Source: Taudactylus pleione (lineage: Eukaryota > Chordata > Amphibia > Anura > Myobatrachidae). From it: DNA of 64,000 bases. Both the position numbers and the translations under genes were made by a program. Each line of letters starts with the position of its first letter. The first letter of the stretch is position 1. The notes under the pieces were generated by a model. That model made no database searches. It saw only the letters and a list, made by a program, of their open reading frames with translations, and was not told where the DNA came from. Below are positions 1-11,114 of this stretch, piece by piece. The stretch covers positions 3,277,501 through 3,341,500 of the forward strand of contig JAUIMM010000601.1 in NCBI GenBank assembly GCA_031769625.1. The letters are read 5' to 3'.

Positions 1-60
1 CAAATTTCATTTTTCAAACACAGCCTGTGAGATGACAGTTGGGAGCAGATTGGAGACCCC
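1..60. repeat. Truncated fold-back MITE
   Basis: The first ~45 bases are the reverse complement of about 46163-46203, the middle of a palindromic 199-bp element with a 3-bp TSD. Only the right-hand part of the element lies in the window; no end is visible. Confidence 0.7.
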
Positions 61-799
61 TGAATCTGTCCGTGACGTACAGTAATAATGTCAGACTTAA
101 AGGGGGCAGGCCCAGCACAGATAAATAGTGTGTACAGTTCTGTAGGTTAACATAGATTTGGTCGACAGGCATTAGAATGGTGGATCAATCAACTTGCCTT
201 TTGTTACTGTAGGTTTATTATACAAACAAGCCATGTCAACCAATAGTGTGTCAGCCTTTAGTCCATGTACAGTAGAGTACTGTAGATTTAATCAGCCAGT
301 CATGTCAGTATGTGGTAACAACTGCCAGTCATCGTCAGATACTGTAGTATCCAACACCCTACAGTGCAGTGTACAGTAATGTAGAGTATGTCAGAGTAGT
401 GAATTGTACTGTATTCGTTATTGTACAGTATACTGTAATTCATGTGATTATACAGCAATACTGTACTTACTTCGCCTTATACGCCTCCTGATCCGTCCCT
501 CCTCAGCAGGTCCAACCACCTGCGCTGCAGTGACCTTACGTTGCGGCGCAGGCCGTAGTGCCTGTGTATTTCCCTGCTTGCATTTCTATATGCAAGCTCT
601 TTGTCTTGGTTTGTTGCAAAGGCTTGGTCCTGTCACTTCACCAAGACAAAGAGCTCGCCGGATGAAAATCGTCGCGCCCTACTAGCAGCCATTTTCAATA
701 GCCACTGACGCACGTCGTACATCGCACAGCGCATAATTCACTCGTTACGGCAGGCGTCTGTGGTGCGCTGTAATGTAGTCATAACCATAGTGGCAAAGT
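61..799. other. No gene; GTAC-rich low-complexity stretch
   Basis: No reading frame here resembles a known protein. From about 238 to 480 the sequence is enriched in short palindromic words such as TGTACAGTA and ACTGTA, a bias also seen at 3410-3660. It may be decayed satellite-like DNA. Confidence 0.5.
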
Positions 800-3000
800 C
801 ACAGACAGAAACCACTCTCAGACACAGTCCAAGAGACGTTGCTATAGTGTGTAAGGCCGAGACCGCATCTGCGTTGTCGCATGTTTGCGTTTTGGGCGCA
901 GTTTGTGATACAGAGCCCTGTCTCTCATTCTATACAGTCCATTCACTACCAGTTTCTGCAGTTATGAAATCACTATTGTGTGGTGCAAAATTCAACGGCA
1001 CCGTCAGTTTTTAATATACAGTACAGGCACATTCATAGCGGCACACTAGTTGTCCTAGCAGACGGGGAATGGTGTCCTTGGCAATGGTCACTATTCGTAG
1101 CATTTTTCAGGACACTAGGGCAGAGCTGACTGCTTACACTAAATGGATTAACAAAGCTTCCTTTATTATGGTAATGAGAGGCTCTTGCTTGCTTTGGGGG
1201 AAGGGACCTGATGCACTGTGTATGACTCTCGGCCCACTGGGCATGCACCAGAAATCCCATTGCAACCCTCCTACTGGGCATGCGCCCGCCAGAGGTGGAA
1301 ATTCAACAGCATACCGACTGCAGTAATACAGCCAACCAACTGCGCATGCTCAGTGATGACCTTCCATATGCATGGCATAGCGCTACATGGCATATGGCTT
1401 GGCGCCACAGATCCCATTGTACAGGTACCCCATCCATTTCTAATCCATCGCAGATGGCTGACAGCCACCATAGCGCCAACCGTGTAATACAGAGAGCTCT
1501 CTCTCATACAGATCCCACTACTACCGTACTTAGTGTGCAAGGTTGGAATAGCATCACCATTGTCATAAGTTTGCGATGCAATGCTATTTTGCGCTTCAAA
1601 TGCACAGTCAGCTTTGAACACAGAGAGCTCTCTCACAGACAGAAACCACTCTCAGACACAGTCCAAGAGACGTCGCTATAGTGTGTAAGGCCGAGATCGC
1701 ATCTGCGTTGTCGCATGTTTGCATTTTGCGTTTTAGGCGCACAGCTTGTGATACAGAGCCCTGTCTCTCATTCTATACAGTCCATTCACTACCAGTTTCT
1801 GCAGTTATGAAATCACTATTGTGTGGTGCAAAATTCAACGGCACCGTCAGTTTTTCATATACAGTGCAGGCACATTCATAGCGGCACACTAGTTGTCCTA
1901 GCAGATGGTGGAAATTCAACAGCATACCGACTGCAGTAACACAGCCAACCAACTGTGCATACTCAGTGATGATCTTCCATACAGCATGGCATAGCGCTAC
2001 ATGGCGTATGGCTTGGCGCCACAGATCCCATTGTACAGGTACCCCCTCCATTTCTAATCCATCACAGATGGCTGACAGCCACCATAGCGCCAACCATGTA
2101 ATACAGAGAGCTCTCTCTCATACAGATCCCACTACTACCGTACTTAGGACCTCATTCAGAGCCGGACGCACAGAGCATGCGGTCGGTCTGAATGAGGGGA
2201 GAACGTCTTGAATTTTCAAGACGTCCTCCTTTGCAGTGGTAATGCTGTGGGTTAACACCCACAGCCTTATGACTGCCTAAGGTGATGGTCGCGATGGTCA
2301 AGACCATCATGGCCATCGGGGCTTACGACGAGACCCTAGGGTAGGGTCTCCCTTGTCATAAGCCCCGGAGAGCTTTCAGCTCTGTCTGAGCCGGAAGCTC
2401 TCCACTGACATCACTAGTGATGTCGGTGGGGCTGCCCCCAAACGGTAGGCGTTCCCATGGGAACGCCCCCATTTGGGCTGCCACCCCCCTGGCCCGCCTT
2501 CCAAATGGGGCGAGCTGTCAATCAACATTGACAGCTCACCCCCTTTGGATCGAGACCCGCTACGACCGGCGCTGTCGGTCGTAGCGGGTCGTGCGCATGC
2601 TCTGTGGGGGGCCATCGACCCGGTCCGAGCGCATCGGCGCTAACGACCAGGTCTGAATGACCCCCTTAGTGTGCAAGGTTGGAACAGCATCACCATTGTC
2701 ATAAGTTTGTGATGCAACGCTATTTTGCGTTTCAAACGCACAGTTAGCTTTGAACACAGAGAGCTCTCACAGACAGAAACCACTCTCAGACACAGTCCAA
2801 GAGACGTCGCTATAGTGTGTAAGGCCGAGAACGCATCTGCGTTGTCGCATGTTTGCGTTTTGCGTTTTAGGCGCACAGTTTGAAATACAGAGCCCTCTCT
2901 TGGCGCTACAGATCCCATTGTAAGCCCTCCACTGGGCATGCGCATGAAATCCCATTGCAACCCCTCGAAGCAGACAGCCACCACAGCGCAGACATTGACG
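800..3000 (+). repeat. 834-bp tandem repeat, 2 copies plus a partial third
   Basis: The word CACAGACAGAAACCACTCTC recurs at 800, 1634 and 2768, and long flanking stretches agree. Copy 1 is 800-1633. Copy 2 (1634-2767) lacks about 230 bp corresponding to ~1063-1292 of copy 1, has a ~9-bp gain near 1725, and carries a 519-bp transposon at 2147-2665. Removing these gives back the 834-bp period. Copy 3 breaks up after about 2900 but retains a fragment of the segment missing from copy 2 (near 2935-2970), so that deletion is private to copy 2. Open frames inside are short and shift between copies, so the unit is not read as a gene. Confidence 0.85.
2147..2665 (+). mobile_element. Hairpin-chain MITE copy A, TSD TTA
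   Basis: A 519-bp non-autonomous element with ends GGACCTCATTCAG and CTGAATGACCCCC, flanked by TTA (2144-2146 and 2666-2668). The paralogous empty site is in the tandem copy near 1526-1536, which reads straight through as ACTTAGTG. The interior is a run of adjacent inverted repeats, for example GAGCTGTCAAT (2512-2522) with ATTGACAGCTC (2527-2537), a perfect 11-bp stem with a 4-nt loop. Other hairpins lie at about 2250-2272, 2285-2320, 2320-2366, 2370-2404, 2400-2428, 2440-2475 and 2548-2590. There is no transposase frame. The 3-bp TSD and G-rich termini suggest PIF/Harbinger; that assignment is an inference. Confidence 0.85.
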
Positions 3001-3171
3001 AAAGTTTTGCACTATTTAAACACACAATCAGTTTGTAATGTCTTACTTTTAAGCAGCCTTTTAAACAACAACACTACAGTATTACAGTACAACACTACTA
3101 AAGTAGTTTCACTATAGTGTCCAGAGCAGACAGTGCCAATAAAAAAAATATACAGTATACGGTACGGTATA

Positions 3172-3245
3172 TTCTTTTCCAGGGATCGAACCCGGGACCA
3201 TAATTCTACCAAAGTGATCACCTAACCACTAGACCACACGACAGC
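3172..3245 (-). pseudogene. tRNA-Glu-like pseudogene or tRNA-derived SINE head
   Basis: On the minus strand an A-box-like TGGTCTAGTGGTTAGG and a B-box GGTTCGATCCC are correctly spaced. The T arm pairs (CCGGG, loop TTCGATC, CCTGG, with one G.T pair). The D-arm wording is close to vertebrate tRNA-Glu. The anticodon arm cannot be folded, and the acceptor strands do not pair (the 3' strand AAAAGAA has no partner), so this is not a working tRNA. An A-rich tract lies on the 5' side of the minus-strand gene, so a retroposed copy or SINE head is possible. Confidence 0.7.
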
Positions 3246-4740
3246 TACAGTGAACCGCACAGAGCGGCCTCATCCTTGTGCACTCCTCCCGCTGCTGTTT
3301 TTAATTAAAAAAAAAAATTGTCATACTATAATTCATCCCATCTCAGTGAAAGCTGTGTGTGCATCTCATTAATCTAAAGTATCGGTTATGCCATGATAAC
3401 AACTCGGGAAACTTCTCTACTGTTCAGTTACTGCACTGTATGTACAATACTGTACAGGTACAGTATGTGCAGTGATTTGCATCCTGTTATAAGATCTTAC
3501 TGTACCGTACAGTACTGTACTGTATGTACATTATGTGACATTAAAAATACAGTATTGGTTGTGCGAACATGCAAATGCTGTGAATGTGATATCCATCCAA
3601 TTTACTGTAAGTTTAACAGTATGGCATTCAGTACAAGGCATTCAGTACAAATTACAACAGTGAAGCACTCGCCACCAACCAGTTAAGCACTGTATTACAT
3701 GCCGTAGCATATCCTTCGTTGAAGAATACCACAGTATGCCACAAGTCCATGGCGCAACTCAGAGGCCTGCACGCCACACCACAAGTCCATGGCGCGACTC
3801 ACGCCACGCCATGAGCAACAAAATAGCTGGGCAGATCAGTAGCTCTCAGCCCCCTTTAGTTATTAGCCTACTCCCTCCACCCAGAACTACCAGCCTGCCA
3901 CTGTCTGCAATCATAAACCTTGGGAATGCTGCTTGAGCATAGAACCTATTTATGTGCTATTCATAAAATAAGTTATACACAGAAATATTTTTTTGTTTTG
4001 CAGATAATCCCCATTTTAACTGTGACATCTCCATGTACTGCTTTTTGGAACCCTATTGAGCAGTAATATGCAATATTGCTCCCTCCCTGCACATCAAAAA
4101 ACATACGACCAGCAATATTGGATCTAATGATATTGTCCCTGTATTTTGAGATGGCTATTTACTTTACTGTATGGGATCAATTAAATGACTGTAATAACTA
4201 AAAGAAAAAAAAGAGCATAATTCAAATAATGATCATTAACATACTGAGGGAGCTGCAGCGTGAACTTTAAATAAACAACAGATAAATTGTTACCATCATT
4301 ACATCACTATCATAAAACTTTAGTGTATTGGGTTAATAGCTTTTTGTCATTGATCAGGTGCATTTCTCTCTAGCTTTAAATGAGTTAAGTTCTGCTGATC
4401 TTGTCCATACAAGCAATTGCTAATAACAGTGATGCTGATTTCCAATAACACTCTGCCACTGCATTCAAGTGCTCAGGGAAATCAGTAAGGTAGATGAGGT
4501 CACATAGAAAAGTACCTGCAGTTTAATTTTTCCTACCGATTTCCATAAATAATATATTTCATACATATATAAACTGCAGCTTAAAAACCCTGCAGCAAAA
4601 TTATTTCCAGAAAATGTTTTATTTCCTGTCAAACATTTTCTGCACTTTTTTTTTAAGCAACACAAGTTCCTAGCACATATCAGTCTTCATTTTTATTGTG
4701 GACATGTTTTGTCTCCATGCAGGTCATTTAGGTATGAACA
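3246..4740. other. No gene recognised
   Basis: AT-rich sequence with a TGTACAGTAC-rich stretch (3410-3660) and a short duplication of CACAAGTCCATGGCGC near 3740 and 3781. No protein family, RNA gene or transposon end was recognised. Confidence 0.5.
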
Positions 4741-4748
4741 CTGTAAAC

Positions 4749-5186
4749 CATGGCTAGCCAACCCTGGTCCCCGAGAGCTACCAACAGTGCATATTTTCCA
4801 GGTCTCCTCACAGAATCACAAATGTAATAATTAACTCCACCTGTGGATCTTTTCAAATGTGTTTCTGAGTAATGAATACACCTGGTCTGGAAAACGTGGC
4901 CCCCATACATCAGAGATTGATTGCAGCAATTGTGCAATTTGCAATCGATTATGTATAAAAATCTTTCCCTTTTTCATTCGATTGTGGCAATTCTTCAATC
5001 TGCAATCGATTGAAAAAGGGAAAGATTTTTATACACAATCGATTGCAGATTGCAGAATTGCCACAATCGAATGAAAAAGGGAAAGATTTTTATACACAAT
5101 CGATTGCAAATTGCACGATTGCTGCAATCAATCTCTGATGTATGGGGCCTTATGTAGCTCTCGAGGACTAAGGTTGGCTATCCCTG
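4749..5186. mobile_element. hAT-type non-autonomous element, 8-bp TSD
   Basis: Ends CATGGCTAGCCAACCCTGG and the inverted CCAACCTTAGTCC-type end close on both sides. They are flanked by a perfect 8-bp duplication CTGTAAAC at 4741-4748 and 5187-5194, the TSD length of hAT transposons. There is no transposase. A second, palindromic element occupies the middle (about 4897-5152). Confidence 0.8.
4897..5152. repeat. Palindromic MITE nested in the hAT element
   Basis: The arms begin CCCCATACATCAGAGATTG and end in its complement before 5152. Inside, the block containing AAAAAGGGAAAGATTTTTAT occurs in both orientations with CAATCGATTG words, so the element folds on itself at several registers. No coding capacity. 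Confidence 0.75.
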
Positions 5187-5523
5187 CTGTAAACAATCAT
5201 AGTGTTCCTGGAAACAAGTTTTCCTCTCATTGGCTTTTTGAATTTTAGTGCTAGGAGGCGGGGGCAGTGTCGGACTGGGCCCACAAGGGGAATGCAATGT
5301 TAGGGGCCCACTTCAAAACCGCCAACTCGCTGCAGAACACATTTTATTGTCCCCTCAAAGGGACTTCTATGTACCAGCTGCATAAGCCAGGGACTCAGGG
5401 AATGTAGTAAGTATAGACACAGTATGGAACAGGACAGGTAGACACCGGATATGGAACACAGACAGGACAGGCAGGCACTAAGGATAAGGAAGACAGACAG
5501 GACAAAACCAGATATGAAACACA

Positions 5524-6050
5524 GGGGGTCATTCAGACCTGCTCGCGAGCGCAGGATGCTCGCAGGCGGGTCGATGTTGCCCCACTGCGCATGCGCACAA
5601 CGGAGGGAGCTCCGTCGTGCGCATGCGCGAGACCCGGCTAGCGATGGGCTCTCCGTCGCCCCGGGTCTCGCACCAAAGGGGGTGTGCTGTCGATGTTGAT
5701 TGACAGCACGCCCCCTTTGGTGGGTGTGCCGGGGGCGTGGCTGCCAGACGGAGCGCCATGGGAACGCCTACCATCTGAAGCCGGCCCCACTGACATCACT
5801 AGTGATGTCAGTGGGAGTGATTTTGGCTCTGATAGAGCCAAAATCACTCCAGGGCTTGCGGCAGCGAGACCCTACTGCAGGGTCTCCATCGCAAGCCCTA
5901 TGGTCGCAATGGTCATCATGGACGCTCGCATAAGCTGTGGGTGGTAACACACAGCTATGCGAGCATCCATAAGGCCACTCCATTTTCATGTAGGAGGGCC
6001 TGATTCAGAGCGAGCGCTCTGGTCAGAGCGTCCGGCTCTGAATCAGGCCC
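5524..6050 (-). mobile_element. Hairpin-chain MITE copy B, TSD ACA
   Basis: A 527-bp element, antisense to copy A, with ends GGGGGTCATTCAG and CTGAATCAGGCCC between ACA repeats (5521-5523, 6051-6053). Consecutive stems include GTGCTGTC/GACAGCAC (5684-5691 and 5702-5709), a CACTGACATCACTAGTGATG palindrome near 5790-5815, and a 16-bp perfect stem with a 3-nt loop (5815-5830 and 5834-5849). The right end carries its own GAGCGCTC-type hairpin. Confidence 0.85.
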
Positions 6051-6210
6051 ACAGAGAGGACAGGCATACACTGAGGATATGGAACACAGACAGGACAGGC
6101 AGACGCAGGATATGAAACACAGGCAGATGCAAGATATAGAACTCATACAGGACAGCAGATGCAGTATATAGAACACAGACAGGACAGAAGGATGCAGGAT
6201 ATGGAACATA

Positions 6211-6760
6211 GGCCCTGATCCAGAGCCGGACGCTCTGACCAGAGCGCTCGCTCTGAATCAGGGCCCTCCTACCTGAAAATGGAGCGGCCTCCTGGCCGCT
6301 CGCATAGCTGTGGGTGACCACCCACAGCTTATGCGAGCAGTCAAAAACATGGTCGCAATGGTCAAGACCATCGCGACCATCGGGCTTGCGACGAGACCCT
6401 GCGGTAGGGTCTCGCTGCCGCAAGCCCAGGATTGCTTTTGGCTCTATCAGAGCCAAAAGCACTCCCACTGACATCACTAGTGATGTCAGTGGGGCCGGAC
6501 CCAGATGGTAGGCGTTCCCAGGGGAACGCCTCCGTCTGGGCAGCAACGCCCCCGGCATGCCCACCAAAGGGGGCGTGCTGTCAGTCACCATCGACAACAT
6601 GCCCCCTTTGGTGCGAGACCCATAGCGACAGCTTGGCTGACGCTATGCGGGTCTCGCGCATGCGCACGACGGAGCTCCCACTGTCGTGTGCATGCACATT
6701 AGGGCACCATCGACCCGCTTGCGAGCGCTAAGCGCTCGCGAGCGGGTCTGAATTAGGCCC
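6211..6760 (+). mobile_element. Hairpin-chain MITE copy C, TSD ATA
   Basis: A 550-bp element with ends GGCCCTGATCCAG and CTGAATTAGGCCC, flanked by ATA (6208-6210, 6761-6763) inside the same minisatellite as copy B and oriented opposite to it. The hairpin order matches copy A: GCTGTGGGTGACCACCCACAGC-like, GATGGTC, GAGACCCT, TTTTGGCTCT, ACATCACTAGTGATGT, GGCGTTCCC and GTGCTGTCA stems. Confidence 0.85.
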
Positions 6761-6815
6761 ATAGACAGGACTGGCAGACACTGGGTATGGAATACAGACA
6801 GGACAGGCATAAAAC

Positions 6816-7190
6816 ATCTGACCACCTAGCACTTATATTTGCTGTGCTGCTACAATGGTCACTGTAGAGCTGGCAGATGGATGGATCCCTGTGAGGCAGA
6901 GGGGAGAGAGCTGTAGATGGAAGAGCTGAGCACACTCCAGAGGATTTCTCCTATTCCATCTGTGTTAAAGCCCTGAAGGACAGCAACAGTGCTGATGGTT
7001 GGTTCCTGCCCCGCATTCTGGACTCCTCCTGCTGCCTGCGGGAACAGCAGGTCAAATCCCCCAGCTGTTGCTTCCCACATGACAGGAAGGGGTCCTGAAT
7101 TCACAACTGCTTATAGAGTTTTGAAATTCTTACGCAATTGTAGAGTAGCAGGGCCGGTTGTAGACAAAGTGGAGCCCAGGGCGAGAATAA
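6816..7190. other. No gene recognised; possible hAT end at 7150
   Basis: Unique-looking sequence. CAGGGCCGGTTGTAGACAAA at about 7150 looks like the terminus of a hAT-type repeat that runs into the minisatellite, but its other end was not found. Confidence 0.45.
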
Positions 7191-8250
7191 CCTCACACAC
7201 ACACAAACATACTGCGTCGTAGTCTCATACACACACTGCCTCATAGTCTCATATACACACTGCCCCCATAGCCTCACATACACACTGCCCCCATATCCTC
7301 ACACACCGCCCTCATAGCATACCTCCCAACTGTCCCACATTCAGCGGGGCAGTCCCAATTTTTTGGGACTGTCCCGCTGTCCCACCCACATGCCGCAGAG
7401 TCCCGTGGTGGGGGGGAAGTTGGGGGAAGCATACACCGCTGCTCTGCTATGCAGAGCAGCATGTATGCAGAGCGAAAATAGATGCTGTGCACATGCACAC
7501 AGCATCTATTCACAGTACGGGAGGAAGCCCGGGGGCAGCCCAGCATCTCTGCTTGGCATGCCTCTTAAAAAAGGAAAAGGGGTGTGCCACTAGGCCACGC
7601 TCCTTTTGGATAGACTACGCCCCCTTTCGGGAGTATCCCGATCAGCCTTCATCAAATGTTGGCCGGTATGTCATAGCCTCACACACACACTGCCCCTATA
7701 GCCTCACACACACACACTGCCTCCATAGCCTCACACACACACACACTGCCCCTATAGCCTCACACACACACACTGCCTCCATAGATTCACACACACACAC
7801 ACACTGCCTCCATAGCCTCACACACACACACTGCCTCCATAGCCTCACACACACACTGCCTCCATAGCTTCACACACACTGCCCCCATAGCCTCCCACAC
7901 ACACTGCCTCCATAGCCTCACACACACTGCCTCCATAAACTCACACACACACACTGCCTCCATAGCCTCAGACACACACACACACTGCCCCCATAGCCTC
8001 ACATACACACACACTGCCTCCATAGCCTCACACACACACACTGCCTCCATAGCCTCACACACACACACTGCCTCATAGTCTCATACATACTGTCCCCATA
8101 GCCTCACACACACACACACTGCCTCATAGTCTCATACACACTGTCCCCATAGTCTCACACACTGCCCTCATAGCCTCACTCACACACACTGCCTCCATAG
8201 CCTCAGACACCCACACTGCCTCATAGTCTCATACACACACTGCCTCCATA
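7191..8250. repeat. CACACTGCCTCCATAGCCT minisatellite
   Basis: Roughly 26-30-bp units built from CACTGCCTCCATAGCCT plus a variable (CA)n run, continuing on both sides of a transposon at 7318-7670. The His/Thr/Ser- and Val/Cys-rich frames read through it are artefacts of the repeat. Confidence 0.9.
7318..7670. mobile_element. CATACC-ended element with 6-bp TSD
   Basis: Ends CATACCTCCCAACTGTCC and its imperfect inverse (GTTGGCCGGTATG) are flanked by TCATAG at 7312-7317 and 7671-7676. Because the insertion is in a minisatellite, neighbouring units confirm the pre-insertion word. Three hairpins follow one another inside: GCAGTCCC/GGGACTG, GCTGCTCTGC/GCAGAGCAGC and AGATGCTGTG/CACAGCATCT. A second family member is at 37750-38050. 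Confidence 0.8.
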
Positions 8251-9956
8251 GCTAATCTAACACCATGTGTTAAATAATGTATACCTTTAACCCGGGGAAC
8301 CCACATATATAGGTGTAGTGAGGTTTAAATAAAGATAATTTAAGTACATGGAATTGTAATATAGGTCTGTGTTTGTGACAGGTTTATGAACATACAGTTA
8401 TGGAGGACAATTTATTTGTATTTCAGGTGAGACTGACAAATTTATGATGAATTTATGAGTGGAGGCAATTTTCCTATATAAGCAGTCCTGGCATTACACG
8501 GATATATAGGCAAATATGGTAGGTGGACTAATAGGGTGTTTCAAAAGACATGGGGATCCACAGAATGTTCCAGAGGCTGCACGCGCTCGATGCAGAAGCC
8601 TAGAGCTGGAAGCGGAGAGAGAGGAGCTCACGGAGAGAAGAGAGGGTATAAAAGGAAGAGCGCTAGCATGAGGAGACAGACTGGAGTTAACCCTCATACG
8701 CCCTCTGGATCAGGGTCCGCAGCATCGCACTGAGGTAACAGAGCGGGACTGGCGGCTGAAGGACAGTATCAGAGGTGCCAGTGAGGGCTGGTAAAAACAG
8801 GGAGACTCCAGTGAGAAGGGTACCTGTAGAGAGGCAAAGTGCAATCCCGGCAAAGTGAGTGTCTGCACCTGGTGAGCAGCGGAAGCCCTCTGTCAGCTGG
8901 AGAGGGTGGAATGCTGGTGACACACCCCAGAGACTGAGTGGATCAGCTGGGGAAGGAGGCGGGCTGTGTGATAAGAGCCTTTCACTGCAATCAGAGGAGT
9001 CTCAGGCTGCAAGAGGTGGTGAGCTCACTAAAGTGCTGTGTCCCTGTTAACATTGATAGTAAAATCACACCCACCATCCATTATATTACCCAGGCAGAAT
9101 GACATATTATCTACTCCATATAGTCAAGATTATGCTAATACTACAAGTACTTATAACAGAAGAGCATTAAAGGAGACCTAAGACTCAGTCTACCATAGCA
9201 TAGATTACAATAAGGCAACAAAGTCATCTATAGTGGAGTAGCCTGATTCACCAGGCAAAAAATGACTAGGATAACCCTTATAATGGGGATCAAGTCAGTA
9301 AATGCTCACATATATATGTGTATTAATACAGCAGGTTTTTCAGATCTCTCTGATTGGGTTAAATGCGCAAGGGAGACAAGGCTCATAGTCTAAGTAAGGA
9401 AAACACAGAGCAGTCGACATATAGGAGAATTGCCTTCATTTAAGCAATATTTGAATGCTTTATTTAAATGTGCTAGAGGTGGTCTTCTACAATAGAAGAG
9501 GATATCTATCTGCTAGTCCATTGACTGTTACTGACCACCCTATAACTCAGGAGTAATAGCACATCAGAAGCAGAAACTCTAAACATCCAGCAAAGTTATA
9601 AACCACTTAAGTGCTATTAGTTATTAAAGGAACATACCCAACTTTTTAGCACAGTTCACAGCTCAGGAATTCAATACAGCTTAAAGGATTTTGATTTCTA
9701 AAGTAACGTTGGTTAGTGGAGTACTTGCTTACCGCCAACAGATCATCTGCCAGGACTGTTAACATTGAGAAACTTCAAATACTATTACATTGCGATGACA
9801 GACTCAATACTCATATGCAAAAATGTATATCTTCTATTAGAAGTACTCAGTTATAGGATAAGTTGTATTGTGTCGCAGTATACAGCTGTACGGTAAAGTT
9901 AGAGTACGCATTATATTCTTTATGAGGGTTCTATTCTTATATGCTAATACATAGTA
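8251..9956. other. No gene recognised
   Basis: Contains TATA-like words (TATATAAG near 8475, GGTATAAAAGGAAG near 8645) and a purine-rich 8.5-9.05 kb stretch resembling the 5' region of some retroelement. No reading frame, primer-binding site or LTR pair could be established. Confidence 0.45.
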
Positions 9957-10750
9957 CCGTATATACTCGAGCATAAGTCGACCCTAATATATGCCGAGGT
10001 ACCTACTTTGACCACAAAAAACTGGGAAAACTTATTGACTCGAGTATAAGCCTAGGGTGGGAAATGGCAGCAGCTGGTAGTGCCCCCAGTAGTAATTCCC
10101 CCTGGTTGTGCCCCCTGTGGTAATCCCCCCTTTCAGTGCCTCCAGTAGTAATCCCCCCTGGTAGAACCCCCAGTGGTAATCCCCCCCTTTTAGTGCCCCC
10201 AGTAGTAATCCCCCCCTGGTAGTTCCCCCAGTGGTAATCCCCCCTTTTAGTGCCCCCTGTAGTAATCCCCCCTGGTAGTACCCCCAGTGGTAATCCCCTG
10301 TTTTAGTGCCCCCTGTAGTAATCGCCCCCTGGTAGTGCCCCCAGTAGTCCCCCCCCCCCAGTAGAGAGAGACGTAATAAGAATGAAAAAAAAAAAAATCA
10401 CTTACCTGAAACTCCCGCTAATGGTCACGCCGCTAACAGCTCCTCCGGCCGCTTTGCATGGGAGAGACGTCATTACTCATGATGTCTCTCCCATTACCCA
10501 CTGCGGGAGCCGGAAGATGGCTCCCGCAGAGGGAGCAGCAGCAGCCTATAAGAGTCTGACAGATTCTCAGCGGCTGCTGATTACAGCAAACACACAGCTG
10601 CCGGCTTTGGCGGCTGTGTGTTTGTGCTGTGTAGCGCTGACCGAACTGCGTCCGGTCAGCGCTACACTTCACTCGAGTATAAGCCGAGGGGGTACTTTTT
10701 CAGCATAAAAAATGTGCTGAAAAACTCGGCTTATACTCGAGTATATACGG
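9957..10750. mobile_element. Tc1/mariner-like MITE (CCGTATATACTCGAG ends) with hairpin chain
   Basis: Inverted ends CCGTATATACTCGAGCATAAG-type and its complement are flanked by TA on both sides (9955-9956, 10751-10752), as in Tc1/mariner. There is no transposase frame. The left part holds a minisatellite. The right part (about 10455-10735) is a succession of stems: GGGAGAGACGTCA/ATGATGTCTCTCCC, CTGCGGGAGCC/GGCTCCCGCAG, AAACACACAGC/GCTGTGTGTTT, TGTAGCGCTGACC/GGTCAGCGCTACA and TTTTTCAGCA/TGCTGAAAAA. Confidence 0.8.
10077..10360. repeat. Minisatellite inside the Tc1-like element
   Basis: About nine ~30-bp units alternating TAGTGCCCCCAGTAGTAATC and CCCCTGGTAGT-type words, with poly-C variation. 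It lies wholly within the element at 9957-10750. Confidence 0.85.
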
Positions 10751-11114
10751 TATGTGTATGTTGATACCTTTAAAGGCATATAAGAAAAGTAAAAAATGAA
10801 AAGGATATATGATTTGTGTATTATTACTTACCTATTATTTCTGAAGCATTGCTGTATCCGAAACGTGTCCTGGAAAGAAAAAAACGGGAAGAATGTGAGT
10901 TACAGATCGATGAAAAAAACCTTGATCATATATTGTTTTAATACACTACATTAGTAATTGGATTTTCCCAAGTAGGCCCATACTAACTATAAATACTTGG
11001 GTGGAGGCATAACCAAGCATAAGGTTATATCAGTTAACAGACTGATATGAGAGGGTCCAGTCAGGTCATTAAAGCATTTAGTAGCCTAGTATCCCTGTAG
11101 AGCGTAGAGGGGAG
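10751..11114. other. No gene recognised
   Basis: AT-rich sequence. A weak CTGAAGC...CCGAAACGTGTC arrangement near 10842-10868 recalls a degenerate hammerhead core, but it lacks the conserved CTGANGA. Confidence 0.4.

Larger units (their letters stand above)
5415..6815. repeat. Minisatellite split by two transposons
   Basis: Short units of the form GATATGGAACACAGACAGGA recur at 5415-5523, 6051-6210 and 6761-6815. The gaps are exactly the two hairpin-chain elements at 5524-6050 and 6211-6760, so the minisatellite predates both. A hAT-like terminus CAGTGTCGGACTGG lies just upstream at about 5265. Confidence 0.8.

Noticed and set aside
3172..3245. Functional tRNA gene
   Set aside because: The acceptor and anticodon stems do not form, so it was called a pseudogene.
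7487..8068. His/Thr- and Val/Cys-rich frames in the CA-rich array
   Set aside because: Translation of a minisatellite; the frames follow repeat period and composition.
10842..10868. Hammerhead-like CTGAAGC...GAAACGTG
   Set aside because: Lacks the CTGANGA core and a stable stem II.
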